Shown: positions 47,022 through 55,931 of the stretch, in pieces
Position numbering within the stretch: position 1 is the first letter of the stretch
Layout: each line of letters starts with the position of its first letter
Assembly (NCBI RefSeq): GCF_030546935.1
Contig: NZ_JAUOPH010000004.1
Location: 1 to 64,000, forward strand
Length of the DNA: 64,000 nt
Reading direction: 5' to 3'
From: Marinobacter sp. 2_MG-2023
GTDB lineage: Bacteria; Pseudomonadota; Gammaproteobacteria; Pseudomonadales; Oleiphilaceae
The notes under the pieces: generated by a model
The model's database searches: none
Seen by the model: only the letters and a program-made list of their open reading frames with translations
Told to the model about the DNA's origin: nothing
Made by a program: the position numbers and the translations under genes

Positions 47022-47705
47022 CTATCTGGATAAGAAGTTTTCAATCCATTCGGCAACGCCCTCTCCTGCACTTTTACGGATAACCCTTGCCCGGGAAACG
47101 CCCGCTGGCTCGCCTGGGTCTATTACCGTGATGGGTACATCTCTCTCAACCTCATGCACCAGCCCTGCTGCCGGGTAGACCTGTAACGAGGTGCCTACGA
47201 TCAGTAAGTCGTCGGCAGTACGAACCAGGTCAGCTGCCGCGTCCAGCATAGGAACTTCTTCGCCAAACCAGACAATGTGTGGGCGCAACTGTTCGCCGAG
47301 TTCACACTGCTCGCCTAGCTCGATATCCCGGTAGCCCAAATCGTAAATCAGCTCGGGGTTCAGTGAACTTCTGGCTTTGGTGAGTTCGCCGTGAAGGTGT
47401 ATCACGTGGCTGGAGCCGCCTCGTTCGTGCAGGTCATCTACGTTCTGAGTGATGATGGTGACCCGGTGGCGTTTCTCCAGCTCGGCGAGCAGACGGTGGG
47501 CACGATTGGGCTGAGCCGCAGCGAGCTGTTGCCGGCGTTCATTGTAGAACCTCAGTACCAGCTCCTGATTACGCGCGAAGGCCTCGGGAGTAGCAACGTC
47601 GTAAACACTGTGTTGTTCCCAGAGGCCGCCGTTGTCACGGAAGGTGGAGAGGCCACTTTCGGCGCTGATGCCAGCGCCGGTGAGTACTACGATATGCCGT
47701 TCCAT
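47022..47705 (-). CDS. cobB: Sir2-type NAD-dependent protein deacylase
   Basis: A 227-residue sirtuin that removes acyl groups from protein lysines using NAD+. Motifs are GAGISAESGLSTFRD, TQNVDDLH, catalytic His in HLHGEL, and VWFGEE. The Tyr-x-x-Arg pair of SIRT5-type (class III) deacylases is present (FYNERR), which suggests activity on succinyl/malonyl lysine. The two Cys-x-x-Cys zinc pairs of E. coli CobB are missing: KARSSLN stands where the first would be and only one cysteine remains near the second. Its ATG overlaps the stop of the upstream dehydrogenase gene by one base (TGATG). Confidence 0.9.
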   Translation of the reverse strand: MERHIVVLTGAGISAESGLSTFRDNGGLWEQHSVYDVATPEAFARNQELVLRFYNERRQQLAAAQPNRAHRLLAELEKRHRVTIITQNVDDLHERGGSSHVIHLHGELTKARSSLNPELIYDLGYRDIELGEQCELGEQLRPHIVWFGEEVPMLDAAADLVRTADDLLIVGTSLQVYPAAGLVHEVERDVPITVIDPGEPAGVSRARVIRKSAGEGVAEWIENFLSR

Positions 47706-49108
47706 CAGTCGAAGATCTTGCCCGGGTTGATGATCCCATTGGGATCGAATACCTGTTTGATTCCTCTCAGGTAAGCGATTTCCGCTTCGCTGCGGGTGTA
47801 TTGCAAGTAAGGCTTTTTAGTCATTCCCACGCCATGTTCGGCGGAGACGCTGCCTTTATATCGTTCGACGATTTCAAATACCCACTTGTTGACCTGCTGG
47901 CACTTTTCGAAGAAATCTTCTTTTGCCATGTCTTCCGGTTTGAGGATGTTGAGGTGCAGGTTGCCATCGCCGATATGCCCGAACCAGATGATCTCGAAAT
48001 CCGGATAGTGGTCAGTCACAACCGCATCGATTTCCTGCAGGAAGCCAGGCACTTTGGAAACAACAACGGAAATATCGTTCTTGTAGGGTGTTCGGGGCGC
48101 GATGGACTCCGAGATTCGCTCGCGCAGCTGCCACAGGTTCTGCGCCTGGGTTTCACTCTGGCTTATAACACCATCCACCACCCAACCGTTTTCCATGCAC
48201 TGTTCGAACAGGCTCATGGCGTTGTCCATGACCTGATCAGACGTTGCCTCAAACTCCAGCAACGCATAGTAAGGGGCCTCGGTTTCAAACGGAGCCGGCA
48301 CTTGCCCATGGGCCAGGACATGCCCCATGGCTTGATGAGAAAAGAACTCATAGGCAGTCAGATCAAGGCCGCCCTGGAAGGTCTTGAGCACATCCATGGT
48401 GTTGCCAAGATCACTCAGCCCGAGCACCAGGACTGTAAGACTGTCAGGTTTACGCGAAAGCTTCATGGTGGCTTCGGTGATAAAGCCCAGCGTACCCTCA
48501 GCGCCGATGAAAAGGTGGCGCAGGTCGTAGCCGGTATTGTTCTTTTCCAGATCTTTGTTCAGGTCAAGGATATCGCCTTTGCCGGTGACTACCTTGAGGC
48601 CAGCCACCCAGTCTCGGCTCATGCCGTAGCGGATAACCTTGATACCTCCGGCGTTAGTTGAAAGATTACCACCCAACTGGCTGGAGCCCGCAGATGCAAA
48701 ATCCACCGGATAATAGAGATAGTTTTCCTCAGCAAAATTCTGCAGTTGTTCAGTCACCACGCCTGCCTGGCAGCGAACCAACCGGTCGCTGGCACTGAAG
48801 TCCAGAATCTGGTTCATGTTATCAAAAGCAACGACGACTTCGCCGTTGGCAGCAACAGCGCCGGCACTCAGGCCGGTGCGGCCACCGGACGGAACCAGAG
48901 CAACCTGGTGCTCATTGGCGAATTTCACTAGTGCCTGAACCTGCTCGGTGGTCTTCGGGAGCACGATGGCCAAAGGATTAGGGGCGTAAATGCGCGTCCA
49001 ATCCTTGCCGTAGCTTTCAAGATCAGCGGCGTCAGTCAGAACCTTTCCGGGCGTCGCTCCGGTGGCCACCAGCTCTTTGAGGGAAGCAATGATCTGTTCG
49101 GATTTCAT
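47705..49108 (-). CDS. FAD-linked D-2-hydroxyglutarate dehydrogenase
   Basis: A 467-residue VAO-family flavoenzyme. The FAD loop is ALVPSGGRTGLSAGAV near residue 70, with QLGGNLSTNAGG in the middle and metal-binding HIGDGNLHLNIL plus SAEHGVGMTKK at the end. It resembles GlcD/D-lactate dehydrogenases, but the divergent neighbour is serA. That pairing is known from Pseudomonas, where SerA reduces 2-oxoglutarate to D-2-hydroxyglutarate and this enzyme oxidises it back, driving serine synthesis. This genomic match favours the D-2-hydroxyglutarate assignment. Sirtuin gene follows with one-base overlap. Confidence 0.9.
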   Translation of the reverse strand: MKSEQIIASLKELVATGATPGKVLTDAADLESYGKDWTRIYAPNPLAIVLPKTTEQVQALVKFANEHQVALVPSGGRTGLSAGAVAANGEVVVAFDNMNQILDFSASDRLVRCQAGVVTEQLQNFAEENYLYYPVDFASAGSSQLGGNLSTNAGGIKVIRYGMSRDWVAGLKVVTGKGDILDLNKDLEKNNTGYDLRHLFIGAEGTLGFITEATMKLSRKPDSLTVLVLGLSDLGNTMDVLKTFQGGLDLTAYEFFSHQAMGHVLAHGQVPAPFETEAPYYALLEFEATSDQVMDNAMSLFEQCMENGWVVDGVISQSETQAQNLWQLRERISESIAPRTPYKNDISVVVSKVPGFLQEIDAVVTDHYPDFEIIWFGHIGDGNLHLNILKPEDMAKEDFFEKCQQVNKWVFEIVERYKGSVSAEHGVGMTKKPYLQYTRSEAEIAYLRGIKQVFDPNGIINPGKIFD

Positions 49109-49300
49109 GAAGGCATCAGTCTCGTCAGGGTTGGGCAGGAAGCTATGGACAAAAGTTTCTCAGTTCAATTGATCCAGGTGAACCCGCACACTGTGAAAAG
49201 TTCCTTTTATGGTATCATACCGCCCCTGTTCTGTGAGCTAGCCCATACGATGCCTGGCCACAGGTCACTTCATGCGACGAAAGGTTCGGAAGCAAAGCCC

Positions 49301-50530
49301 ATGTCAACGACGTCTCTCGAAAAGAGCAAAATCCGCATTCTGCTGCTGGAAGGCGTGCATCAGTCCGCACTGGATACCCTGAATGCTGCAGGCTACACCA
49401 ACATTGAGTACCTCAGTCACTCTCTGGCCGAGGAAGACCTGATTGAGAAGATTGCCGACGCACACTTTGTCGGTATTCGCTCACGCACTCAGTTGACGGA
49501 AAAAGTATTCGAGGCAGCCAAGAAGCTGGTTGCGGTGGGTTGTTTCTGTATCGGTACCAACCAGGTGGATCTGCAGGCAGCGACCCGTCGCGGTATCGCA
49601 GTCTTCAATGCACCCTTCTCCAACACCCGAAGTGTGGCCGAACTGGTTCTGGCACAGGCTATCCTCCTGTTGCGCGGTGTTCCCGAGAAAAGCGCCATGG
49701 CTCACAGGGGCGAATGGCAGAAGTCTGCAAAAGACAGTTACGAGATTCGTGGTAAAAAGCTGGGGATCATCGGTTACGGTAACATCGGCACCCAGTTCAG
49801 TGTTCTGGCCGAAGCCTTGGGCATGGACGTATATTTTTACGATGTGGTTTCCAAGCTATCCATCGGCAATGCCACCCAAGTGGGCACGATGCAGGAACTG
49901 CTCAACATCGCGGATGTTGTGAGCCTGCATGTTCCGGAAACACCGGCCACCAGGTACATGTTCAAGGCTGAGCAACTGGCCCAGATGAAGCCAGGTTCTA
50001 TCCTGATGAACGCATCCCGCGGCACGGTCGTTGATATTGACGCACTGGCCGACACTCTGAGAAGCGGCAAACTGCTCGGCGCGGCGATCGACGTGTTCCC
50101 TACCGAACCCAAGTCCAACAACGAAGAATTTGTTTCTCCGTTACGGGAATTCGACAACGTTATCCTGACCCCGCACGTGGGCGGCTCCACCATTGAAGCC
50201 CAGGAAAACATCGGGCGCGAAGTAGCCGAAAAACTGGCTATGTACAGCGACAATGGTACCTCTGTGTCGTCAGTAAACTTCCCGGAAGTTGCCTTGCCGT
50301 CGCACCCGAACCAGCACCGCTTGCTGCACATTCATGAAAACGTGCCGGGCGTAATGTCTGAGATCAACCAGGTCTTCTCCGAAAACGGTATCAACATTTG
50401 CGGTCAATACCTGCAAACCAAAGAAGACATTGGCTATGTCGTGGTTGATGTAGACAAGGCTTACGGTGAGCTTGCACTGGAAAAACTGCTCCAGGTCAAA
50501 GGCACAATCCGGGGTCGCGTTCTGTTCTGA
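49301..50530 (+). CDS. serA: D-3-phosphoglycerate dehydrogenase
   Basis: SerA starts serine synthesis by oxidising 3-phosphoglycerate with NAD+. The 409-residue protein has the NAD motif GIIGYGNIGTQ, the catalytic Arg/Glu/His set of the 2-hydroxyacid dehydrogenases (ASRGTVVD, PTEP, HVGGSTIEAQ) and a C-terminal ACT domain (NVPGVMSEINQVFSENGINI) for serine feedback. The start MSTTSLEKSKIRIL at 49301 is chosen over an in-frame extension to 49145 that covers the promoter. D-2-hydroxyglutarate dehydrogenase is divergent. A strong terminator follows. Confidence 0.95.
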   Translation: MSTTSLEKSKIRILLLEGVHQSALDTLNAAGYTNIEYLSHSLAEEDLIEKIADAHFVGIRSRTQLTEKVFEAAKKLVAVGCFCIGTNQVDLQAATRRGIAVFNAPFSNTRSVAELVLAQAILLLRGVPEKSAMAHRGEWQKSAKDSYEIRGKKLGIIGYGNIGTQFSVLAEALGMDVYFYDVVSKLSIGNATQVGTMQELLNIADVVSLHVPETPATRYMFKAEQLAQMKPGSILMNASRGTVVDIDALADTLRSGKLLGAAIDVFPTEPKSNNEEFVSPLREFDNVILTPHVGGSTIEAQENIGREVAEKLAMYSDNGTSVSSVNFPEVALPSHPNQHRLLHIHENVPGVMSEINQVFSENGINICGQYLQTKEDIGYVVVDVDKAYGELALEKLLQVKGTIRGRVLF

Positions 50531-50546
50531 ACAGACGACTAGCTGC

Positions 50547-50583
50547 ACAAAAAAACCGGAGCGATTTGCTCCGGTTTTTTTGT
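50547..50583. terminator. Bidirectional terminator between serA and ompA-like gene
   Basis: A long perfect stem, ACCGGAGC (50555-50562) with GCTCCGGT (50568-50575), extends outward through A/T pairs (AAAAAA/TTTTTT) to CAC/GTG. T runs lie on the 3' side for both strands, fitting convergent serA and the OmpA lipoprotein gene. Confidence 0.93.
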
Positions 50584-50625
50584 GCCCGGCAGAACCGGGA
50601 TGCTAACCATCCATGCAGTATCTGT

Positions 50626-51282
50626 TTACTGCATAGGCACCAACGTCAGCTCAACACGACGATTTTGTTCACGCCCTGCGGAGGTGTCGTTGGAAGCAAT
50701 GGGGTAACGCTCACCGTAACCCACCGCGCGGGTACGGTTAGACTCAATGCCCTGGTTTAGCAGGAAGTCTCGCACTGAGCCTGCACGACGCTCACTGAGC
50801 AGTTGGTTGTAACTATCTGAACCCGAGCTGTCGGTGTGACCCTCAATCTGGATAATGGTCTTATTGAACTCTTTCAACACCAGGGCGACAGATTCGAGGG
50901 TGTTAGTGAAACCACCCCGGATGGATGTCTGGTTCAGGTCAAAGGTAATATTGCCGGGCATGATGAGCTCAATCTGATCACCATTACGGACCACACGAAC
51001 ACCACTACCTTCCAGCTTCTGCCTCAACTGGGCTTCTTGCCGATCCATATAGTAACCAATACCACCACCAACAGCCGCACCACTTGCGGCGCCAATCAAT
51101 GCTCCCTTTCCACGGTCGCTTTTGCTGGAGGTTGCAGCACCAACGGCTGCGCCACCAATTGCGCCAATGATACTGCCTTTGGTCGCATCAGAAGTCTTCT
51201 GCTCGCCGGTGTACGGATCATAAGTCATACAACCGGCAAGGCCCATGGTCGCTACTGCTACTGCAAGCATTGTTCTCTTCAA
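50626..51282 (-). CDS. OmpA-family outer-membrane lipoprotein (YiaD-like)
   Basis: A 218-residue lipoprotein precursor with lipobox LAGC (Cys18). A glycine-zipper region follows (about residues 37-80, repeated GAIGGAAVGAA and GAASGAAVGGG), then a C-terminal OmpA peptidoglycan-binding domain with IEGHTDSSGSDSYN, LSERRAGSV and REQNRRVEL. Such proteins tie the outer membrane to peptidoglycan. No partner genes of the Pal-Tol system are near; the layout matches YiaD. Confidence 0.92.
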   Translation of the reverse strand: MKRTMLAVAVATMGLAGCMTYDPYTGEQKTSDATKGSIIGAIGGAAVGAATSSKSDRGKGALIGAASGAAVGGGIGYYMDRQEAQLRQKLEGSGVRVVRNGDQIELIMPGNITFDLNQTSIRGGFTNTLESVALVLKEFNKTIIQIEGHTDSSGSDSYNQLLSERRAGSVRDFLLNQGIESNRTRAVGYGERYPIASNDTSAGREQNRRVELTLVPMQ

Positions 51283-51339
51283 AACATTCTCCTGTTGCTG
51301 ATTGTACTGCAGACGGCTTTAAACTCTCTGGCACTCTTA

Positions 51340-52365
51340 TCAATGAGAATCAGGAGTCTCAGCGACGCCTGCCACTGAATGATCAAATGTATCAATAATG
51401 GCATTGAAGACGGTTGCCTGTAAGTCCTTGGCTTCGTTCACCAGATGATGACGCCCGTCGATAATTCTTACTTCCTCTACCGATGCAAACTTGTTACGGA
51501 TAATTCTCAAATTGTGTTGCCAGTCTACAGTCTGGTCTTTTTCGCCCTGAACGACAGTAACCGGAAAGTCTACGGGGCGAGCTGATTCTATGTGCGGTAT
51601 CCAGGTGCGCAGAGCGCTTACCCAGTCCACGTGAACGGCTCTTGCCTGCAATGGGTCATGTTCGCGCAGGAAGCGTAAAAAGCGGGTGTTGCCGCTGTTC
51701 GCTGCAAATACACGCTGCCAGCGGGTAACGAAGGGCTTCACCATGGTGTGCAATACTTTAGCGCCAAGCCAACCTGCAGGCCGCACCAATGGTGCCAGCA
51801 AAACCACTTTGCGGAACTCCGATGTTTCCCGGGAGTGATGGTTCGACAAAAGGTAGTCAATCAGTATGCCCCCACCTGTACTCTGTCCAACCGCAAACCA
51901 GGGCCCCCGGATTTTATCGCGGACATGGGCCAGAACTTCTGACAGCACCCCCTGATACTCAAGAAAACTACCAATTGCAGCCGGCGTGCCGCTGGAAAGT
52001 CCATGGCCCGGCTGGTCGTAAGTCAGCACATCAAAGCCAGCCGCAAGGCAGCGCTCAATCAATTGGCTATATAAACCTACATGATCAAAGTAGCCGTGCA
52101 GGATGAACACAGTGCCACGCTCTGCACAAGACTCCGGTAGCCGGAAATAGTGCACCATTACTTCGTGCTGGCCTGCTGTCACATACCCTTGATGATACGC
52201 AACATCCGGATGCTCAACCCAGAGATCAAGTCCATAGAAACGGCAGTACGCCACCATTTCCTCGCTGAGCTCTCTCCGCTCTTCCGGGTCGAATGGCTCT
52301 AGCCGGTCCAACAGGGATTTACGATTCCAGTCCGGTATTTCTATGGTATCCGTTTTCCAGTACAC
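51340..52365 (-). CDS. Alpha/beta hydrolase, lysophospholipase-like
   Basis: A 341-residue serine hydrolase of the monoacylglycerol lipase/lysophospholipase type. HGYFDHVGLY forms the oxyanion region, the nucleophile elbow is GQSTGGG, and the His of the triad is in DGRHHLVNEA with a preceding Asp in VQGEKDQTVD. No signal peptide. It is divergent from the hormone-sensitive lipase-type gene, 79 bp away. Substrate unknown. Confidence 0.87.
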   Translation of the reverse strand: MYWKTDTIEIPDWNRKSLLDRLEPFDPEERRELSEEMVAYCRFYGLDLWVEHPDVAYHQGYVTAGQHEVMVHYFRLPESCAERGTVFILHGYFDHVGLYSQLIERCLAAGFDVLTYDQPGHGLSSGTPAAIGSFLEYQGVLSEVLAHVRDKIRGPWFAVGQSTGGGILIDYLLSNHHSRETSEFRKVVLLAPLVRPAGWLGAKVLHTMVKPFVTRWQRVFAANSGNTRFLRFLREHDPLQARAVHVDWVSALRTWIPHIESARPVDFPVTVVQGEKDQTVDWQHNLRIIRNKFASVEEVRIIDGRHHLVNEAKDLQATVFNAIIDTFDHSVAGVAETPDSH

Positions 52366-52444
52366 GTAGAGTTAAACGCCTGTCATGAATAGATAATACG
52401 AATTAAGATACATAATCCTAACCCATAGCGGGGGCATAACACAG

Positions 52445-53338
52445 ATGTTGCAACATCTTCTTGAAACCGGACTGCGCCAGACCATGAATCGGCTGGTCAG
52501 GCCAGCACTTCATCCAGCAGTCCCGGTTTCGGTTCAGCGCGCTTTGATCAGCCAGGCCTACCGAAGCTCCGTACCGCCCCGCGGCTGCCGTTTCCAGACA
52601 GCTACATTAGCAGATAGACCTGTCGTGAAAAGTTCTTATGGCCAGACCTCGCGGGGCGCAGTCCTGTACCTTCATGGTGGAGGCTATATCATCGGCTCGG
52701 CGGCCACTCATAAAGGGCTTACCGGACACCTGGCCAAAACAAGCGGCTGCATGGTAATTACACCAGACTACCGTCTTGCTCCCGAGCACCCTTTCCCGGC
52801 CGCACTGGACGACGCTGAGGCCGCCTGGCTGGCGCTGATTGAAGAGGGGTTTGCACCCGGGCAAATTGCCATTGCAGGTGATTCGGCCGGCGGCGGGCTG
52901 GCCATCGCTCTAGCTATGCGCTTGCGTGACAACACTCAATCCTTGCCATCATCAATTACGGTTTTTTCACCGTGGATGGATCTGACTCAGGAAGCGCTGT
53001 ATTCACCCGAATGCGAACCGGTACTACAACCACGCTGGACCGCAAAAGCCGCAAAGCTTTACGCTGGCGGAGAATCTCTACGCACCCCCCTAATCTCTCC
53101 AATTTTCGGTAAGTTTGAGGATTTGCCACCACTATTGATACAGGTCGGCAGCCAAGAAATTCTGCTCAACGATGCAGAACGGCTTGCGGATGCGGCCAGA
53201 AAAGCCGGAGTAAAAACCTACCTTGAGGTGTTTAACAGCCTTTGGCACGTGTTTCAGGTTCACAGTGGACAACTGGACAGAGCAACCGCTGCCGTGCAAA
53301 CCGCTGGCGAGCATATCAGAGAACATCTGGCAGACTGA
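52445..53338 (+). CDS. Alpha/beta hydrolase, hormone-sensitive-lipase family
   Basis: A 297-residue esterase with the HSL signature HGGGYIIGS (oxyanion hole) and the nucleophile elbow GDSAGGGLA; the triad Asp is in [15 protein letters not shown] and His in SLWHVFQ. It lacks a signal peptide. It overlaps the end of the convergent GIY-YIG gene by 23 bp. Members hydrolyse short-chain esters; substrate unknown. Confidence 0.9.
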   Translation: MLQHLLETGLRQTMNRLVRPALHPAVPVSVQRALISQAYRSSVPPRGCRFQTATLADRPVVKSSYGQTSRGAVLYLHGGGYIIGSAATHKGLTGHLAKTSGCMVITPDYRLAPEHPFPAALDDAEAAWLALIEEGFAPGQIAIAGDSAGGGLAIALAMRLRDNTQSLPSSITVFSPWMDLTQEALYSPECEPVLQPRWTAKAAKLYAGGESLRTPLISPIFGKFEDLPPLLIQVGSQEILLNDAERLADAARKAGVKTYLEVFNSLWHVFQVHSGQLDRATAAVQTAGEHIREHLAD

Positions 53339-53594
53339 GCACTCCGAGCACTAGCGCCTCTTTACGTTGTCGTGGCCACCGCTTGATGTGCCACTCCAAC
53401 TTTGATGCGTGGCTGCGGTCGCCGGCTGGTGAACTGAACACCAGCTCCAGTGGCCCCTTCCCTCTGAGGCTTCGGGCGCCCTTCGGCGCGCCAGCCTGAT
53501 GTTCAGCAAAGCGTCGAGGCACATCTGTGCTAATACCAGTGTAAAGCGCACCACTGGCGGTGCGTACCAGGTAAACAGACCAATCAGTCGCCAT
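53316..53594 (-). CDS. GIY-YIG domain protein (UPF0213/YhbQ type)
   Basis: A 92-residue single-domain GIY-YIG protein with [28 protein letters not shown] and [16 protein letters not shown]. This is the short YhbQ type, not a homing endonuclease; E. coli YhbQ is reported to nick DNA. Its start overlaps the end of the upstream DMT transporter gene by 11 bp and its end overlaps the convergent esterase gene by 23 bp. It is last in a chain of overlapping minus-strand genes. Confidence 0.88.
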   Translation of the reverse strand: MATDWSVYLVRTASGALYTGISTDVPRRFAEHQAGAPKGARSLRGKGPLELVFSSPAGDRSHASKLEWHIKRWPRQRKEALVLGVLSLPDVL

Positions 53595-54492
53595 TGATCA
53601 ATACCCGCTCCCTTGCTTTCACTTTTTTCTGCTGTAACCAGAGGCCAGCCATAATGAGCACCAGACCGATGTAGGTCGATGACAGGATCCGCTCTCCAAG
53701 AATCAAATAGATAAAAACGAGAGAGAGGAAAGGTGAAATGAAGATCAGGTTGCTCACTCTCGAGGTGTTTTCCGCCTTTTTCATGGCATAGGACCAGAGT
53801 ACAAAGGCGATGCCCATCTCAAATGTGCCGACGTAGACCGCGGCAGCAATTGAGCCGGTTGCCGGCATGCTCAACCCTTCTGTCCACCAGCAGATCAAAG
53901 CAATAACAGGAAGCCCGAACAAAAAGTTGAGAAACAGACCGACCACAGGATCCCGGGTATCGCGGGTCGCAATAATCCAGTAAGAAGCCCAGACAAGCGT
54001 GCTGCCGATAGCCAGTGAGACGCCCAGCGGATCTGAAAAGCTGAGCGTAGTCACAGCACCACGGGTTGCGATCACTACGACCCCGGCGTAACACACCAGC
54101 CCGGCGACAATATCCAGACTGCGCAGGCGATGCCCCAGAAATGGCACCGAGAGATAAGCCAAAACCAGCGCCCAAGTATAATTTAACGGCTGTGCTTCTT
54201 GTGCTGGCAGCCGGTCAAAAGCGCCAAACAGCAGAAAGTAATACAGGCAGGGGTTGATCAAACCCATACCAAACGACTGGATGTATTGCCTTTTACCTAG
54301 CGAAAACACCAGATGCCAACGCTTCTGCAATAACAGAATGCCGCCCATGACCAATACAGATGAAGCGCAAGCAACCAGCAGCATTTGTACGGGGGCGAGA
54401 TCCGCAAGCGCCAGCTTGAAAGCGGTAGCCACAGTAGACCAGAGCAGCACCGTGCCCAGCCCATACATCATGGCTGTTTTCTGATTCGTCAT
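53584..54492 (-). CDS. DMT-superfamily (EamA) transporter
   Basis: A 302-residue inner-membrane protein with ten hydrophobic helices in two EamA repeats. The first repeat ends near [25 protein letters not shown] and the second near [17 protein letters not shown]. Members export amino acids or other metabolites. Its ATG shares one base with the stop codon of the NtrC-type regulator (TAATG), so translation is coupled, and it may be an output of that system. Substrate unknown. Confidence 0.88.
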   Translation of the reverse strand: MTNQKTAMMYGLGTVLLWSTVATAFKLALADLAPVQMLLVACASSVLVMGGILLLQKRWHLVFSLGKRQYIQSFGMGLINPCLYYFLLFGAFDRLPAQEAQPLNYTWALVLAYLSVPFLGHRLRSLDIVAGLVCYAGVVVIATRGAVTTLSFSDPLGVSLAIGSTLVWASYWIIATRDTRDPVVGLFLNFLFGLPVIALICWWTEGLSMPATGSIAAAVYVGTFEMGIAFVLWSYAMKKAENTSRVSNLIFISPFLSLVFIYLILGERILSSTYIGLVLIMAGLWLQQKKVKARERVLINGD

Positions 54493-55931
54493 TACAGCCC
54501 CCCTTTCAGCTCCCCTGCATCGGTGCCTTCAGAATGAGATTCATCACTTGTCTTGTCCGCCGCCTGATCTGCTGCCAGCCAACGGTACAAGGTACGTCGG
54601 TTAATGCCGAGAATCTGTGCTGCCCGGCGTTTGTTGCCGCTAACCGCCTGCATTACCTCGCGCACATAGTCTTGCTGAAGGTGTTCCAGCGTTGGCCATT
54701 CAGAAATGTTTCCAGCGGATCGCGCCGCTTCAGGGTTCACCGATCCGACCCGACGCTTCCTGATGCGCTCAGGCAGATGATCAGGCTGAATGGTATCGCC
54801 TTCACAGAAAGTAACCGCCCTCTCGATTGCGCTACCCAGCTCGCGGACATTCCCCGGAAACGGATAATCCATCAAAGTGCGGGAGCTTACCTCACTGAGC
54901 TTGAGAAATCCGCGTTGGTGCTTACGAGCTATCTCCCTTAAAAAGTGCATTGCCAGAAGGTCGACATCATCCCCCCGCTCTCTCAGCGGTGGAATACGCA
55001 GGCTAAGAGTTTCCAGGCGATAATAGAGGTCTTCCCGGAAGCTTCCTTCGTGCACGGCCTTCAGCAAATCCACATGGGTAGCGGCGAGGATTCGCACGTC
55101 CACTGGCTCTTCCTGATCCGCACCTACCGGTTTGACCATGCCTTCCTGCAAAACCCGGAGCAGCTTCGCCTGCAACGCCAGAGGCATTTCTCCTATTTCA
55201 TCAAGCAACAAGGTGCCACCATGGGCTTCTGCGAACAGGCCTTTTCGAGCCTGACGGGCGCCGGTAAACGCACCCGCCTCATGGCCGAAAAACTCACTCT
55301 CCATCAACTCGCCGGGAATGCCGGCGCAATTGACAGCTACAAAAGACCCTGAACTCCGCCCGCTAGCCTGATGGATCGCTCTCGCCACCAACTCCTTACC
55401 TGTGCCACTTTCGCCGCAGATCAGCACGGCAGCTTCGCTGCGCGCAATTTGCCGGATTTCCGAGCGGAGCCGAACCATGCTTTCATGCTCACCTATCAGG
55501 CCAAGAGACTGATCCTCGCCTTTGTGCGCAAGAAACTGCTGCAATTGCCGGGTGAGATCGGCCTGAGTCAGTAACCGGCGTATCTTCAGGCGCAGGTGGT
55601 CAGTAGATAAGGGTTTGGTCAGAAAATCATCTGCTCCGGCTTTTAGTGCATCAACGGCCTGATCCACGGTCCCGAACGCGGTAATGATGATAAAAGGCAG
55701 GCTACGGCCGTCAGCCTGAGCTGCCTTTAGTAGCTCCAGCCCATCGCCATCCGGCAGACGAAGGTCAGAGACAACCAGATCCGGTGTTTCTTCAGCAAGC
55801 AGCCTGCAGGCCTCATTTACTGTACCGGCCCGAGTTACGCTATAGCCATCCAGCTCGAGCTCTTCGCTCAACAGCAAGCTCAGGCTGACATCATCTTCCA
55901 GAAGCAGGATAGTTGCCTGTTGCTCTTTCAT
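54492..55931 (-). CDS. Sigma54-dependent response regulator (NtrC family)
   Basis: A 479-residue regulator: receiver domain (about 1-120, phospho-acceptor in VVSDLRLPDGDG), sigma54-activating AAA+ domain (Walker A GESGTGKE, sigma54-contacting GAFTGA, Walker B LLLDEIGEM) and a Fis-type helix-turn-helix at the end (AAQILGINRRTLYRWL). The start at 55931 overlaps the kinase stop by 4 bp; the longer frame is not used. Together with the kinase it forms a two-component pair. A sigma54-type promoter in front of the divergent DUF4168 gene is the nearest candidate target. Signal unknown. Confidence 0.93.
   Translation of the reverse strand: MKEQQATILLLEDDVSLSLLLSEELELDGYSVTRAGTVNEACRLLAEETPDLVVSDLRLPDGDGLELLKAAQADGRSLPFIIITAFGTVDQAVDALKAGADDFLTKPLSTDHLRLKIRRLLTQADLTRQLQQFLAHKGEDQSLGLIGEHESMVRLRSEIRQIARSEAAVLICGESGTGKELVARAIHQASGRSSGSFVAVNCAGIPGELMESEFFGHEAGAFTGARQARKGLFAEAHGGTLLLDEIGEMPLALQAKLLRVLQEGMVKPVGADQEEPVDVRILAATHVDLLKAVHEGSFREDLYYRLETLSLRIPPLRERGDDVDLLAMHFLREIARKHQRGFLKLSEVSSRTLMDYPFPGNVRELGSAIERAVTFCEGDTIQPDHLPERIRKRRVGSVNPEAARSAGNISEWPTLEHLQQDYVREVMQAVSGNKRRAAQILGINRRTLYRWLAADQAADKTSDESHSEGTDAGELKGGL

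Noticed and set aside
47801..48661. 286-residue frame antisense to D-2-hydroxyglutarate dehydrogenase
   Set aside because: Shadow of a well-supported gene on the other strand.
53316..53594. GIY-YIG gene as a homing endonuclease or mobile element
   Set aside because: Short single-domain YhbQ/UPF0213 type, no intron or element boundaries.
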